Below are positions 30,701 to 42,764 of a stretch of 64,000 nt of DNA, in pieces; the stretch's first letter is position 1, and each line of letters begins with the position of its first letter. The notes beneath the pieces were generated by a model, which worked only from the letters and a program-made list of their open reading frames with translations, was not told the origin of the DNA and did not search any database. Source of the stretch: Nipponacmea schrenckii. Taxonomy: Eukaryota > Mollusca > Gastropoda > Lottiidae. Both the position numbers and the translations under genes were made by a program. The stretch covers positions 24,839,023 to 24,903,022 of the forward strand of contig CM060200.1 of the NCBI GenBank assembly GCA_030562195.1, given 5' to 3'.

Positions 30701-33700
30701 TAACGGGATCTTCCCATGGTTATGATATAAGATCCTATCCACTAGAAGGATAAAAAGCATAATCTCTCCGAAACGTAACAGGGCTCCTTGTAAAACTTCC
30801 TAGGGAACGGAACACTTGAATCTGAGAATCTATTGGGTTTTTTCTGTCACCTGTTGAACTTTTCAGTAAATGTGTGAATGTGTTTTATACAAGTTTAAAC
30901 GTAAAATCCTATTTTGTTTGAAGAGAAAAGATGACTTCTTTAAGTTATAAGGGAAGTCTGGCCAAATTTTCTCTTCCCAATTCAAGTCTTTACTCCACTG
31001 CGGCTATAATCTGATGAGCTGTGTATCATATAAGATGTAAAGAATGAATGTTTAAAGCTCTCAGCCTGTATGACAGCTGAAGGCAAGCATGTAGTAGGTG
31101 TGGGGGCCACTATTACTGCAGGGCGTCTCTGAGTAGGTGTGGTCATGAAGTCCTACGGTCGCAGATTAGATCTTTTAAAAATCAAATGACATTCTATATT
31201 TTATACCTTGCTTCAGGGGGATCAAATCTAGACTAGTGCCAGACATTTTTCTAAATTATTCTCAATTTTCATGTGTTCAATGGATAAAGGCGGTCAAACA
31301 TGGGCAGGTCCTGTGACTATGGGGTGGCATACTAAACTCTGGCGGTGGGACTAGCTGTGCGATTAAGACCATTAAGTGATAGCATTGTGTTACAACCATT
31401 TGAATATCAATCTCTTTATTTTGTTTCTACAACATATTGATTTCTTACCATTAAAGTTGAAATACATGTAGATTGGTGAACAGTCTTTGGTTTTCTCTGA
31501 CATCACTTCAGATAAAAGTAGTTTGTATTTGTAGTGTTAAAATATTTATCCCATAATTATTATCTTGTGTTATATATTATAACAATATATATAATGTTAT
31601 AATATAGGACAGGAATAAAACTGACGGGATAATGATAATGTTATAATTTATGATAGTAATAAAACTGAAGGAATGATAATGTTAAAATATATGATAGAAA
31701 TAAAACTGAAGGAATGATAATGTTATAATATATGATAGAGATAAAGTTAAAGGAATGATGAAGTTATAATATATGATAATAAACTGAAGGATTGATAAAG
31801 TTATTATATATGATAGGAATAAACTGAAGGAATGATAATGTTATAATATATGATAGGAATAAAACTGAAGGAATGATTATGTTATAATATATGATAGTAA
31901 TAAAACTGAAGGAATGATAATGTTATAATATATGATAGAAATAAAACTGAAGGAATGATAATGTTATAATATATGATAGGAATAAAACTGAAGGAATGAT
32001 AATGTTATAATATATGATAGAAATAAAACTGAAGGAATGATAATATTATAAATATAATAAAACTGGTTAAATGCGAATTGATAAGAAAAGCCGAAGGAAT
32101 GGCAATTCAATAATTTTGAATATATACATAGCACAAAATAAGGGTCAAACCATGACCTTAATTAGAGAACATTTGATTACAAACAATAGGACATCATTAT
32201 CAATAGTAAGAGAGTAATCATATTGGTTGTTACATTCTGTTAGTTACAATAATTATTAGGTCTTCTCATTCTTAAAGTGATCTTCCCATGGTTACGATAT
32301 AAGATCCTATCCACTAGAAGGATAAATAGCATAATCTCTCCGAAACGTAACAGGGCTCCTTGTAAAACTTCCTATCTGAATCTTCCCCACTTGAATCTGA
32401 GAATCTATTGGGTTTTTTCTGCCGCCTGTTGAACTTTTCAGTAAATGAGTGAATGTGTTTTATACAAGTTTAAACGTAAAATCCTATTTTGTTTGAAGAG
32501 AAAAGATGACTTCTTTAGGTTATAAGGGAAGTCTGGCCAAATTTTTTTCTCCCTCCCTTGGTTAAAGGATGGCTATAAGATTGAAAGAAAGTTTGTTGAT
32601 TTATAAAGGTGGATTTTTGTGGACAAGTCTGTATCAACATGAAAGCAACTTAAATAGGTGTGGGGTCCAATTCAACAGGGGCTTTGGGGTTTATGAAGTA
32701 CAACGGTCTTTAGGGTTAAGATTTTAAAAAAATTTCTTTAAATGGGCAATTTTCTTTTATTTTTATACCCCCTTTTTAGGGGGCATAAATTGGGTATGGT
32801 TTTTTTTCTAAATTAATTCCCCAAATTGTAGGTGTGGGGGTCAATTACTGCAGGGCGGTCAAGTGTTTGGCCAGGTTTCCTTGCGTCTATCGATTGATTT
32901 ACCCAAACTTGGGGGCTCTAGAAGTAGACAAAATTTTTAACTTTTTCAAGTAAAGACAAAATTTGGGCATTTGTTTTGACTTTTTACTAAAATTTTGAGT
33001 AAAAGTTGTATAGAATGAAATGGTAATAAAAAAAATTTTCTTTAAATAGTGCTCAGGTGACAGCAATACCAGATAAAAAATGTAAGCTCATATTTTTAGA
33101 TTTCTTTGAATTGGTAAAAAAAAATTAAAAAATGATTGAATGTCAATATGAATTAGCATTGTTTATAGTTGGACGATTTAACATAGTTAAATAGAGATAA
33201 GAAAGAACAACTACATTTTACTCGGAAAACATCTTACATCCTCAGTTAAGGATTCTTTTTACCAGCTGGACCATGGCCAAACCTTTTGGCATTGTTCTTT
33301 CCCGGATTGTCCGAACCCATTTACAGCTATATCGACTGGAATTTATGTTTGCTATAGAACTTCAAAAACTATGGTAGTCAGAAATTGAGTACTTTATTTT
33401 ACTTGTACAATGCACAGCTTACAAGAAATTATTTTGTTGACATTTGTAAAATTTAAACTGCTTTATGTGCTTTTCATAAGTATGTCTTATTTAAAATTAA
33501 CTATTTTATATATATATATGGATACCATCAATACCATTACTGCTTCCCACTACTGTTTAGTTAGTTCACTGCAAGTTGATGTTCTACTGAATATATGAAA
33601 CTGTTGTCAACAGATTGAGATGAATCTTTCTCTTTCAAATGAATTTTATTATGTAATATATACCCTGTTTGTATTCTGTTTCAATCTTGTGGTAGAAAGA

Positions 33701-36700
33701 AAATTATTTTTATCCTGTTTTTTTACATTATTATTATTTCAATGAAGTTTGTGTTCTACAAGTTATGAACTTGCAATGCTTAAATGCTAAGAAATAACTA
33801 AAGAATATTTTTGACATGACCAAATTTTCATTTCAATTCAATTTGATATCTTTCAAATTTCATAAATATATAGTTTTTTTTACCAGAAATATTGATTCTG
33901 TGGTAAATCTTTTTCATTTTTTGTTTTTAATGATTTGATTTGTTTTTGAAAACCTGTTTTGGTTAGAATATCTACTTCAAATTTCTTTAATATTTTCATT
34001 GATTTTTTGATGATTGCTATTAGAACCACAATGTCTTTTTTTCTTAAAAAAATAATGATCGCAATTACTTGATTACTTCTAAATTTTGATTTGATGGTTT
34101 CAATAGACTGCAATTATTGATTCTGCAGTCAAATTGAACCATTTTTACGCATTTCTCGTTACTTAGGTCAGAAATACCGTTTCAAACGGAGCTATCAAAT
34201 GATATATAGATAATTGTTTAGAATGTGGTTGGTTACATAAAGCTATATGTCCTGTTTTAAATTTGCATAATCTAATGATAACATTGGTCAAAAATGAAGA
34301 AATTTTTGCTTCTGATGTGAAAATTCCTTATTGGTATTTGGTGAATTTTGGTACAATCTAGAATGGTTACATACATTTCAAATATTTCATTGGAATATAT
34401 TTCAATTTTTAACTTCTGTGGTCTGTAAAATTTAGGAATTTATATTGGAATGAGTTTTCTATTCCTCTCCATACATTAACTTTAATCCTAACTCTACACC
34501 TAACCTTAACACACTTACACATAGATTCCTAAATTCTATTAAACCATAGAAATATCAAAAACTTTCAAATTTTGTGATTCATGCTAAGCGATATTTTGAA
34601 ATTGATAACCAATTTAGATTGTTCGAAATTTGACTTGAATTCCAATTATAAATTTCAACTTTTAATTCTGTTACCTGGATTAGAATCCGCCTTCAGATGA
34701 AATTTGCTTATAGGTTTAATGTGACATATTGAATTAGTGTTACCACCCATTTTTCTAAATATACATATTTATGTCCTTAAGACAGCTGCTTTTGTAGAAT
34801 TGTTTCCAAAATTGTAGCCTGATTTTGAAGAAATTATTTTTGTCTTGGAATATAATTTGATTAATTTTAACTATTTCATTTAAAAAGGTTAGGAGAATTG
34901 TTAGGTTAATAATTCCTTTTTTAGGCCAATTGATTGATTTAATTACAAACTTGGTATATATAGATTGAATATGCAAAAAAAAAAATGCCTAATTGACAAT
35001 TGTGAACATAGTGGAACTCCAATACGAGGGGTAGGGTATTGATGGTATATTTTGTAAATGATTAACATTTTTTTTGGTTTCTATTTGTAGATATGAGACC
35101 AGAAGAAAGTTATAGAAAGTTTGAGCTGAAATGATAATGTACTACATTCAAACTTAAAAGGGATGAGGAGACATCTATGTAGTACCTTGAATTAATGTAT
35201 TATTATTGTGTATATTTTAGAATAAAAAGATATGAAATGTGTTGTTTTCATTGAAATTTCTGCTGACTTTATGAAGAAATTTCAAATCTCTGCAGGAAAT
35301 CCTATTAAAATAATGAGTACATTTGCATACACACAATTCACTGACACATGCCTTGGGTACCAAATGGAACTGTTACAGACAATTGTCATCATAACCTGGA
35401 GCTCCATAAAATGAAAAAAATATATTTCCAAATCATTCCCATTAATAGATAATTTTGATACATTTTGCATTACACAAAAACAGTCTCTAGAAATTGCATT
35501 AATTTCACAATTTAAGAGCATGGCTCATAACACAGTTCTTAACACTGTTATCCATTTCCTCCAGGCTCTGTCAAGAGAACAGTTATAAAAACTGGCAAGA
35601 GTTCTTAGGTAGTACCAATTATATCTGAGAAATCACCTGGTTTTATGTTTATGGAATAAGCACATATAATATTTCAATCACTCAATTTCATCCTCTGACA
35701 TAGGTACATAACCATCAGTATAATAATCTTTAATTGTACTTCAAGTTTTCAATAATTGATAAATTACAATCAGTATATACATTTATATAAATACAATAAG
35801 TTATTTGTACATAGATACCGGTAATCAATAATTTCTTTAATATGATTTAAGTCAATATGGGAATCATTAGATTCTCTTAACCACAGCATTTCAACAATAG
35901 ATCCAGCTGTTTGGAGGTCATTCATATTTACATCCCAATTATATATATATATATATCAATGATATTCAGTATTTTACTAATATTTACATTTAATATTATA
36001 TTTGTAACAAATGTAATTCAGGTTTTCACATGTCATTGATAGGCTTCAAGGCATGGAGCCAACATATTCTAGTACATTCATTACTGCTGTAGATTGCGCT
36101 CATGAAAAATTTCATAAATCTTTTATGACCCATCTTTACAAGATGATTGTGCGTTCTTGGGGTTACATTCATTAAGTGACGTATGCAGTTACGCCAGGTA
36201 CAATAAAATATATCAATTGTCTTATGACTAAGTCCCGCAGTTGACATCTGTATAAAAGCATACAATATATTTTAAACAATTTATATCTAATTTGATGTGT
36301 GGTTCACTTAAATTGTTTAAAAGTTACATTGAATTTGATAATAAAATTAGTATTATGATCAGTACATAAAGCAAAAAAGTAGTTTTTTTTAGCAGCATGA
36401 AATTTTGAAAACTATTCCAAAACTTTTTGCTAAAACTGATTTAAGGGAAAAATCTTACTACAAATGTAAAAGCAAGTATGTTGCATTGCTGTTAATAGCC
36501 TCAACCTTATACTGTAAATTAGAGCAATGGATGCTAAAGATTAATCTGGGTATGGTCAACTGTACCATACAGTACTTATTTACAAGTGCAACACTGATTT
36601 TAATTAAATTTGATGTCCAGTGATACTTGTTCTTAAAATGCTCGTAAATACTCTTAAACGTGCAATTCTTAAAAGATATTGATGTAATGTGTTTTTAGAT

Positions 36701-39700
36701 TGTGTTATAACCCAAGGATGAACCCTATTGAAAATTAGCAAATTTGTTCTGTAAAATGCATTTCAACTTTGGTTTGTAAACACTCTATAAGGCTCAATTC
36801 TTGGAAAATTTGTACAAAACTTGATAATATTGTTTGTTATCATCCAAGTATGAACGTTGTTGAAAATCCAAAATATCGAAAAACAGTTTTTGCCTTGTAA
36901 TAAGGTACAATTGTTGATAGAGTTAATTGAAACTTAGTAATATTGTACATTTACCACCCCAGAAAAGAAATGTATTACTAAATGATGAAAATTTTATTCT
37001 GGTGTTAATACCTCTACTATCAAGTTTTTTATTTTTATATTTACTTGCCTGGCAGGTATTTGTACTTTCCTGGAAGGCTACTTTTTTAATTTTGAGTAGA
37101 AATCAGCCAATTTCTTTACTTAATAACTTCAACAAACTTCAGTTTTCCATGTGTTAGGATAAAGATGTTTCAACTAGCCTATCCTGTCTATTTTCAGAGA
37201 ATAAAAAGTTTTTTTTCTAATGATAAAATTAGACCTAAAGATTTATTGAGGTTGGTTATGTTATATGCCCTACGTTACGAGTCACATACCAATAATGACC
37301 TGGCTGGACTAGTGGATTCATTAAAACGTCGCGGGGTTTCGGAGGATAAAAGATCGGTAAGTTGATAAAGGGTCAGCGATAAAAACTTTCTTCAAAACAA
37401 CTTCAAAAAAACAAAAGTATTTAACCTTGGAACAACAGGCTTTGTCACTAAAAAGATTTATTAAAACTTACTATAGCTGGAAGGAGATGTTTCTAATTAG
37501 CTAGATGTTGTTGGATTGCTTATGGCACAAATTGAATGTATAAAAGAAGCATCTGAAATCTGACTTTTGACAGAATGAAATGAATGTACTACTCTTCTGC
37601 ATCTTATGGACAGCTGCATAAGCTTACTCATTTTGCGATTTCCATCTGTAAAGGAACGTGCACAGCCTGTAGCACACAGGGTTTCAGTTTGTCTGATCTG
37701 GACCACTACCAGACACTTTTTCCATGTCGGCCCCTCCGTGTTGACAGATTGAAGAAAGGGGCTTCTCAGTAACACCTCGATATCTTCTTTTAGCTAGTTC
37801 ATGCAGTGTTGGATTATGGAGGTAAAAAAGCTAGAGGAAGTGATTTATTTGGTAATTCTGATCCAGCAGCCATTACTAAAAGAATTATGAAAGGACTGAA
37901 GGTGAGTAAGACTTCCTTTACTCTCTTTGCTACTATCTTCTTATTCCCTGAATTAAATAATCGCATTCTGTGAATTAGTGGTATAGTGAATTGGCCCTGC
38001 CTGTTTCTCCCCTCCCCCAGGAAATGAATCAGCCCAGAGAGCATATTTCTGACAAATTCAAGGTGCCTCAATCCAAATCAAAATGATCATCTTTTTGGTT
38101 TTTCGTATATATTAATCAAGAAGACAGGACAATTGGTGGGGCTAAATAATCACAAGTATATTTGATATGTTTATATTACGGTAAGTTGAGTACTGGGAGT
38201 AGCCTACTACTTACCAGGTGATTCATTTTGGCTGAGTTTGAAAATTTCAAATTTGAAAAAGTCATCCTAAGATGTAGTATATCTTTAATACATGTATTTT
38301 GAGTCCATGACTGTTCTATTCATGTTCTAGGGTGTGGAAAACGTATACACTCAACATCAACCCTTGCTGTCCTCTACAGTAGACCAGTTAATACGGGGTA
38401 GACTAAAGGAGGCCAGTTATCCTTATTTAGGTACCAATCAACTCAGAGATAGGTGAGTACCATGGTAATAACTCATCATCTGAGCCCCATTCCACAAAAC
38501 AATTTTATCGTAAATGTTTTGCAATGTTATATTCAAACTGTGTTTAAACAGAAATATACTTTAAAATGGGTTATCTTGCTTGGGTACCACATGTTTCAAT
38601 TTATTCCATTAGTAGTAATGTTTTTTAATATTTTTAAAATAGTTTTATCATTATCATATAGAAGATATAGTGCAGTAGACAACTCTTTTATTATGCAAGA
38701 GATCTACTGTAGAATATTTTATTGGATGATTAATATAGATAATTGAACTGTCTATATTTCAGGCCACAGGATGTAATAATATTTATGATTGGTGGGTGTA
38801 CATTTGAAGAATCTAAAGCTATTCATATGGTAAACCGAAATACACCTGGTGTCAAAATAGTTCTTGGTGGATCTTCAATACATAACTTTGACAGGTAAAG
38901 TTTTAAAACTATGTTTGTCAGAAATTCCGTACCTGATTTTCTGTCATCAAAATTTTATTTTGAGCACTTGTATGTTCAATTTTGAAAGAGGAGTTTTTAT
39001 TTAAAGAAAAAAATTATATTGCCCTTATGATTTTTACCTCTCAGCTTTAGAAAGGTTGTTTTACGCCAACCAAATCCATGACTACTCACTTTAAGAAAAA
39101 AACAATTAAATTTAAAAAAAATTTTGACCAACATTATTCTGGTATGGCCTTAGCCAGTAAATCAGTTAAATTAATCTTTAATTAATTAATTAATCAAAAT
39201 TCAGTAATCATATATGAAACTAAGTTAAAAACACACTTAGAAGATGTTTTTTTCAATAATTACTTAGTTTAATATATATATAAGTTATTGCACCTAGTTA
39301 GTCCAAATGATATATGAATATACTTTTATTGACCAAAGTTTGAGACTTGAAATTTGATATCAGTCTAATAGGTATGATTACTTTAGTTTAAATCTGCCAA
39401 TTTTTAGTTTTTGCTGAAGCTAGTTAATCAGGAGAGTGATATCATTAAGTTGACAAGTGTTACTGTATTGACAGGACTACCATATAATTCCGTGTATAAT
39501 GCGCAGGTTTTTACCCTAAAACGGCCCTATCAAAGAGGGGTGCGCACTATATACGGTACTAGACATTTGAAAGGAAGTTAGATTTGCGCCAGTAAAGCTA
39601 TGTCTGACAAATTTGTGCCAGTAAAGCTATGTCTGACAAACACGTAACTTGATTACCTAGAACTATTCTTATAATTTACTTAAAAATAACAAAATTTTGT

Positions 39701-39788
39701 ACTAATTTGTATTTTCAGCTTTTTATCTGAATTATCCCATGCTACAAGTGGACATCATAGACATCCTGTAAGAACTGGCAGAAGATAG
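17291..39788 (+). CDS. VPS45: Vacuolar protein sorting-associated protein 45 (SM family)
   Basis: VPS45 is a Sec1/Munc18 protein. It binds syntaxin-16/Tlg2-type SNAREs on trans-Golgi and endosomal membranes and helps assemble the SNARE complex for endosomal traffic and receptor recycling. Exons are 17291-17383, 17785-17983, 18643-18722, 19061-19129, 19706-19843, 20213-20323, 20798-20932, 21316-21426, 21609-21776, 37198-37356, 37794-37901, 38331-38452, 38763-38894 and 39719-39788. They give 564 residues plus TAG; known family members are about 570 residues. The N-terminus [20 protein letters not shown] and the segment [16 protein letters not shown] are diagnostic. Every intron is GT-AG and phases agree. 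Intron 9 (21777-37197) is 15.4 kb, far longer than the others, because of a higher-order satellite. The gene is divergent from SMC5. Identity is secure. Confidence 0.97.
18412..18570. repeat. 36-bp minisatellite, about 4 copies, VPS45 intron 2
   Basis: Four near-identical units of AGAAGAATTGAATAGAAGTC followed by ACAGTTCAAATTGCATGT lie in the intron before VPS45 exon 3. The last copy is truncated at TCACTGACA. Confidence 0.85.
19496..19605. mobile_element. Fragment of the ATGGATATACTACTTC fold-back family
   Basis: The left 60 bp, from AATGGATATACTACTTC to CAGGAATCTTTATCC, matches the mirrored ends of the element at 7799-7963. The right end is only loosely recognisable (AGATAGTATATTT). It lies in VPS45 intron 4. 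Confidence 0.55.
22010..22340. mobile_element. Repeat element with GTCCGTCC head and 140-bp internal monomers
   Basis: A head reading GGAGCGTATATTCCCATCGG and then GTCCGTCC is followed by two monomers that carry AACACTCT and CAATTCT (or AAATTCT) plus ACAAGGATGAACGTT. The same monomer occurs twice at 36625-36930, spaced about 135 bp. The head resembles that of the 41041-42246 element, but the monomer sequence is different. It lies near the start of VPS45 intron 9. Confidence 0.6.
22448..22791. mobile_element. TTAA-flanked miniature inverted-repeat element, copy 2
   Basis: Its ends, TTAAAGGGATAATAGGTCTTA shortened by one base and the inverse at 22770-22791, match copy 1 at 901-1221. The inner parts are also alignable, including AAATGCTTAATCAATTTATT and TATGGTAGTAGGTATATTTA. 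TTAA occurs at each border. It lies in VPS45 intron 9. Confidence 0.85.
22800..24030. other. Intronic stretch of VPS45 without recognised genes
   Basis: AT-rich intron sequence. A short direct duplication lies at about 22995-23095 (GGTGAGCT..AATCA..TATAGGGTA..GACC..CTACACCTGTATTGT, twice). I see no coding exon, RNA gene or complete transposon here. Confidence 0.6.
24030..32880. repeat. Higher-order satellite: 41-bp minisatellite blocks alternating with a long spacer
   Basis: Blocks of a 41-bp unit, GATAATGTTATAATATATGA plus TAGGAATAAAACTGAAGGAAT, lie at about 24030-24775, 25870-26310, 27600-28510, 29860-30500 and 31590-32060. Between them lies a spacer of about 0.6-1.3 kb that is nearly identical in each copy and contains the string GATCCTATCCACTAGAAGGA at 24770, 26503, 28748, 30731 and 32303. 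Distances between these anchors are 1733, 2245, 1983 and 1572 bp; differences come from minisatellite length and deletions in the spacer. The copy at 30480-31590 lacks a middle part of the spacer. The block 25200-25870 is unique sequence apart from a 33-bp direct repeat (25447 and 25682). The first block (24030-24310) uses a shorter, older-looking unit variant. No conserved reading frame is seen in the spacer. Confidence 0.95.
32560..33190. repeat. Degenerate spacer remnant at the right edge of the satellite
   Basis: Fragments of the satellite spacer (AACATGAAA.CAACTT, CAACAGGGGCTTT, TACTGCAGGGCGG) appear in scrambled order, among homopolymer runs of A, T and G. This may be a decayed array edge or a poorly resolved consensus from assembly of a repeat. 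Confidence 0.5.
33195..33350 (-). mobile_element. SINE-like dispersed repeat, copy
   Basis: The plus strand carries ACCAGCTGGACCATGGCCAA followed by ACCTTTTGGCATTG and CCCGGATTGTCCG, which aligns with 44690-44935 in the same orientation and with 59950-60110 inverted. It lies in VPS45 intron 9, right of the satellite. Confidence 0.65.
33360..35810. other. VPS45 intron 9, AT-rich stretch without recognised features
   Basis: AT-rich sequence with homopolymer runs and no exon, RNA gene or complete transposon that I can support. Short open frames here have no family resemblance. Confidence 0.5.
35815..36265 (-). pseudogene. Remnant of a non-LTR retrotransposon (reverse transcriptase C-terminus)
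   Basis: On the minus strand an open stretch reads [20 protein letters not shown], then [20 protein letters not shown]. After stops it is followed by [18 protein letters not shown] and a final segment with HIKEIIDY and LCTNN. Spacing and motifs (WR.C.R, P.RTH, KFF..A..S.N.C, then a D.....AG.I.E....R segment and a terminal I..YLCT) match the C-terminal end of many invertebrate LINE polymerases. Stops and frame breaks show that it is dead. It lies in VPS45 intron 9, antisense to that gene. Confidence 0.65.
36625..36930. mobile_element. Two monomers of the GTAAACACTCT repeat family
   Basis: Two units share GTAAA(C/T)ACTCT, then GCAATTCTT or CTCAATTCTT, and CCAAGGATGAAC or CCAAGTATGAACG. They are spaced about 135 bp and match the monomers at 22010-22340. 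No terminal repeats are seen. Confidence 0.55.
37198..39788 (+). CDS. VPS45: VPS45 exons 10-14: C-terminal SM domain and stop
   Basis: Exon 10 starts [10 protein letters not shown] and includes [15 protein letters not shown]. Exon 11 has [19 protein letters not shown]. Exon 12 has [13 protein letters not shown] and [12 protein letters not shown]. Exon 13 has [20 protein letters not shown] and [16 protein letters not shown]. Exon 14 codes [14 protein letters not shown], a short basic tail, and TAG at 39786-39788. The FMIGG and VLGG strands are conserved in SM proteins. The splice junctions from exon 12 to 13 (AG plus G) and 13 to 14 (AG plus C) restore R and S codons. Confidence 0.96.
37573..37770 (+). 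repeat. Dispersed repeat beginning ATGAAATGAA..CTCTTCTG
   Basis: The start, ATGAAATGAATGTACTACTC plus TTCTGCA, recurs at about 50690-50730 and 57480-57530 with TTTTA-GTC-CACTCTTCTG variants, so it is a dispersed family. The rest here (to GGGCTTCTCAGTAACACC) looks like one longer copy. It ends 23 bp before VPS45 exon 11. Confidence 0.5.
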
Positions 39789-42515
39789 ATTGATAACAGT
39801 CTGTTAATTGTTCATAATTGGCTTTAATATCTAAATATCATTTCAAATTTCAGACAAAATCACCCTCAATGGTTCAAATTCCAAAATATCATATACCAAT
39901 ATAGATCAGATGACCTTTGTCTCTCCATTATATCTGAACTTCGACCTTCTATTGTTATTATAAAATATCTTGTTGATGTTTATGATAACCTCAATATCAG
40001 AAATAGTACATATATGTATATCCATTCATTGTGATCTTCTTTATCTTATTAGTGGTTGATGAAATGGCTTTCAATTTCAAATTATCCTCAGTATGTCACA
40101 TAGTCTTTTAAAATCAGAATCCTTTTTAGATATTAAAAGCCATGTTATTTTCGGGGGTTGACTTTGTTCTTGAATATTATTATGTAAAATGTGTTCAGAA
40201 GTACCTGAAATCATACAAATTATATAATCAATTTAAATATTATTCATATTAGCAATTCCACTTTCTATAAGTCTTTTCTATATATCACAGAGTCTCAAAA
40301 AAAAGTTGTTACTGTAAATTTCAAATGTAAATAATTCTGGACACAAATGGATTCGAAGGCTTAAATTTGGATAGTGAGCTATGAACAATATTACTGATTA
40401 GCTTAGCTTCAAATTTCCTGTTTCTGACATTAAGGTCTGATTGGTCTGTTCCTTTTAAACACAATTTAATGTTATTTCTACTAGTATTATATATATAAAT
40501 ATTATTTACAACAGGTTATTGTAAATGTTATAGTGAGATTATGCTCAAATTTCCTCTCACTTGGTTTTGTTTATGTATATATACAGTATAGTTTGTACAT
40601 ATTACTATTTAGTTTATTTGATTATTACCCACACTATTTTTAGTCACTGGTAGATTTTGTCTACTCTGCTATGTGAAGAAAGATATGCACAAGAAATGCA
40701 TTTTTAGTTTATTTGTATTTGTGGATATGTTTACAGCAGTACAGTACCAATGGTTGGATAACTGATTGATATTGAAGTTTTAAATTGAATGTTGACCTGA
40801 AGGTTATAGGTTATTGTATGAAACAATCTAGTCACAGCTTAGATTCTGACCATGGTGTATGAAGCAATCAGCAATCAAAGATGCTTGTTTAAAAATGCAG
40901 TTTTTATTTTGCAGGTCAAAAAATGTTTTGCTCAAATTTATGAAAACTTAACATCAAAATCTAGTGAACAGTGTCCCTGCACATTTCTGACACTTTTTAA
41001 CTTAAAGACTATTAATTCTTAAACACCAAAACTAATTTTTATACGCCCACATGAAAATATGGACGTATATTGCCATCACCCCTGTCGGTCCGTCGTTCTG
41101 TCCGTCCGTCCAACAACAATTACTTGTGTACGCGATACAGGCCAGAGTTTTTATCCGATTTGAATGAAACTTGGTATGTGTATTCATCTTGCTAATATCT
41201 CGGACAAGTTCGAAAATGGCACGATTCCATATGTCGGTTTATGAGTTTGGGCCCTTGATTAAATGAAAAAACGTTAAAATTTACTTGTGTACGCAATAGA
41301 AGCTGTAGTTTTTATCCGATTTGAATGAAACTTGGTATGTGTATTCAACTTGAAAATATCTCTGACAAGTTCGAAAATGGCACGATTACCCGATGTCAGT
41401 TTATGAGTTATGGCCCTTGATTAAATGGAAAAACGTTAAAATTTACTTGTTTTACGCAATAGAAGCTGTAGTTTTCATCCGATTTGAATGAAACTTGGTA
41501 TGTGTATTCATCTTAATAATATTTTCGGACAAGTTCAAAAATGGCACAATTACCCGATGTCAGTTTATGAGTTATGGCCCTTGATTAAATGAAAAACATT
41601 AATATTTACTCGTGGACACAATAGAAGCTATAGTTTGCATCCGATTTTAATGAAACTTGGCATGTGTATTCATCTTGATAATATTTTTGGACAAGTTCAA
41701 AAATGGCACGATTCCAGATTTTCGGTTTATGAGTTATGGCCCCTTTATTAAATGAAAAAAAAATTAAATGTTTCTGTTTTGGGAACAATAAAAAGCTATA
41801 GTTTGCATCCGATATTAATGAAACTTGGCATGTGTATTCATCTTGATAAATTGGGCTTTGCCCCGATGTCGGTTTATGAGTTATGGCCCCTTTATTAAAT
41901 GAAAAAAACGTTAAAATGTACTTGTGTATGCAATAGAAGCTATAAAAGCTATAGTTTTCATCCGATATGAATGAAACTTGGTATGTGTATTCATCTTGAT
42001 AATGTCTTGCCAGATGCCTGTTTATGAGTTATTGCCCTTGATTAAATGAGAAAATGTTAAAATTTACTTGTGTACGCAGTAGAAGCTGTAGTTTTTATCC
42101 GATTTGAATGAAACTTGGTATGTGAATCATCTTAATAACATCTCGGACAAGTTCAAAATGATGCGATTCCAGATGTCGGTTTATGAGTTATTGCCCTGGA
42201 TTAAATGAAAAAACATTGTATATTCTGTTTGCTGAAGTGGGCGTATGTTACCTTGCCTGGCAAGCTATCTTAAGATTATGTAAACATTCAACACTCAGTG
42301 TTGTTTTATGTAGGTATAAGAAACCTACTGTATAGATTTTGAAATCTGTCTTCATACTGCCCCTTTATGTATGTATATGTAGATATGTCTATTTTTTATT
42401 GATTACACTTTTTTGTGCTTAGTATATGATTCAGTTTTATTCTTTGTTGTACGTGATAAAACTATTAAAATTGATAATTTTGATGTAATAATATTATCTA
42501 TGTATCAATAAACTT
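39789..42515 (+). other. Probable VPS45 3' UTR or downstream region
   Basis: No further coding exon follows the TAG at 39786-39788. The clearest polyadenylation signal is AATAAA at 42507-42512, preceded by ATTAAA near 42466. If used, the 3' UTR is about 2.7 kb and contains the transposon at 41041-42246. Shorter ends cannot be excluded. The interval 39800-41040 is AT-rich with nothing else recognised. Confidence 0.4.
41041..42246. mobile_element. Miniature element with ATACGCCCAC ends and seven 160-bp monomers
   Basis: The left end ATACGCCCACATGAAAATAT and a GTCCGTCCGTCC stretch are followed by about seven monomers of about 160 bp, each with ATCCGATTTGAATGAAACTT and TTTATGAGTTATGGCCCTTG. The right end GTGGGCGTAT is the inverse of the left ATACGCCCAC. 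No reading frame of note. The monomers match the inverted copy at 12030-12590, so this is a family in this genome. It lies in the VPS45 3' region. Confidence 0.8.
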
Positions 42516-42538
42516 TATTATAAAGAATTGTTAGTTAT

Positions 42539-42556
42539 TAGTAGTAGTAGTAGTAG
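42539..42556. repeat. Short (TAG)n microsatellite
   Basis: Six TAG triplets in a row, directly after the candidate VPS45 polyadenylation site. Confidence 0.8.
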
Positions 42557-42764
42557 CTGTAGTACTGGAGAGTTTGAGAAGCCAATATTGACATGGGGAA
42601 TAGGCTATCAATGAATATTAAACCTATCTATACCATTATCACACACAATAATCCTTTAACCACATTTAGGGGTAGAGATTACATTAAGTGACAGAACAAA
42701 TTTAATGGTATACCGCTCCTGACATTTATTACACTAGGTTTCAACAATCTACATTATCATCAAG

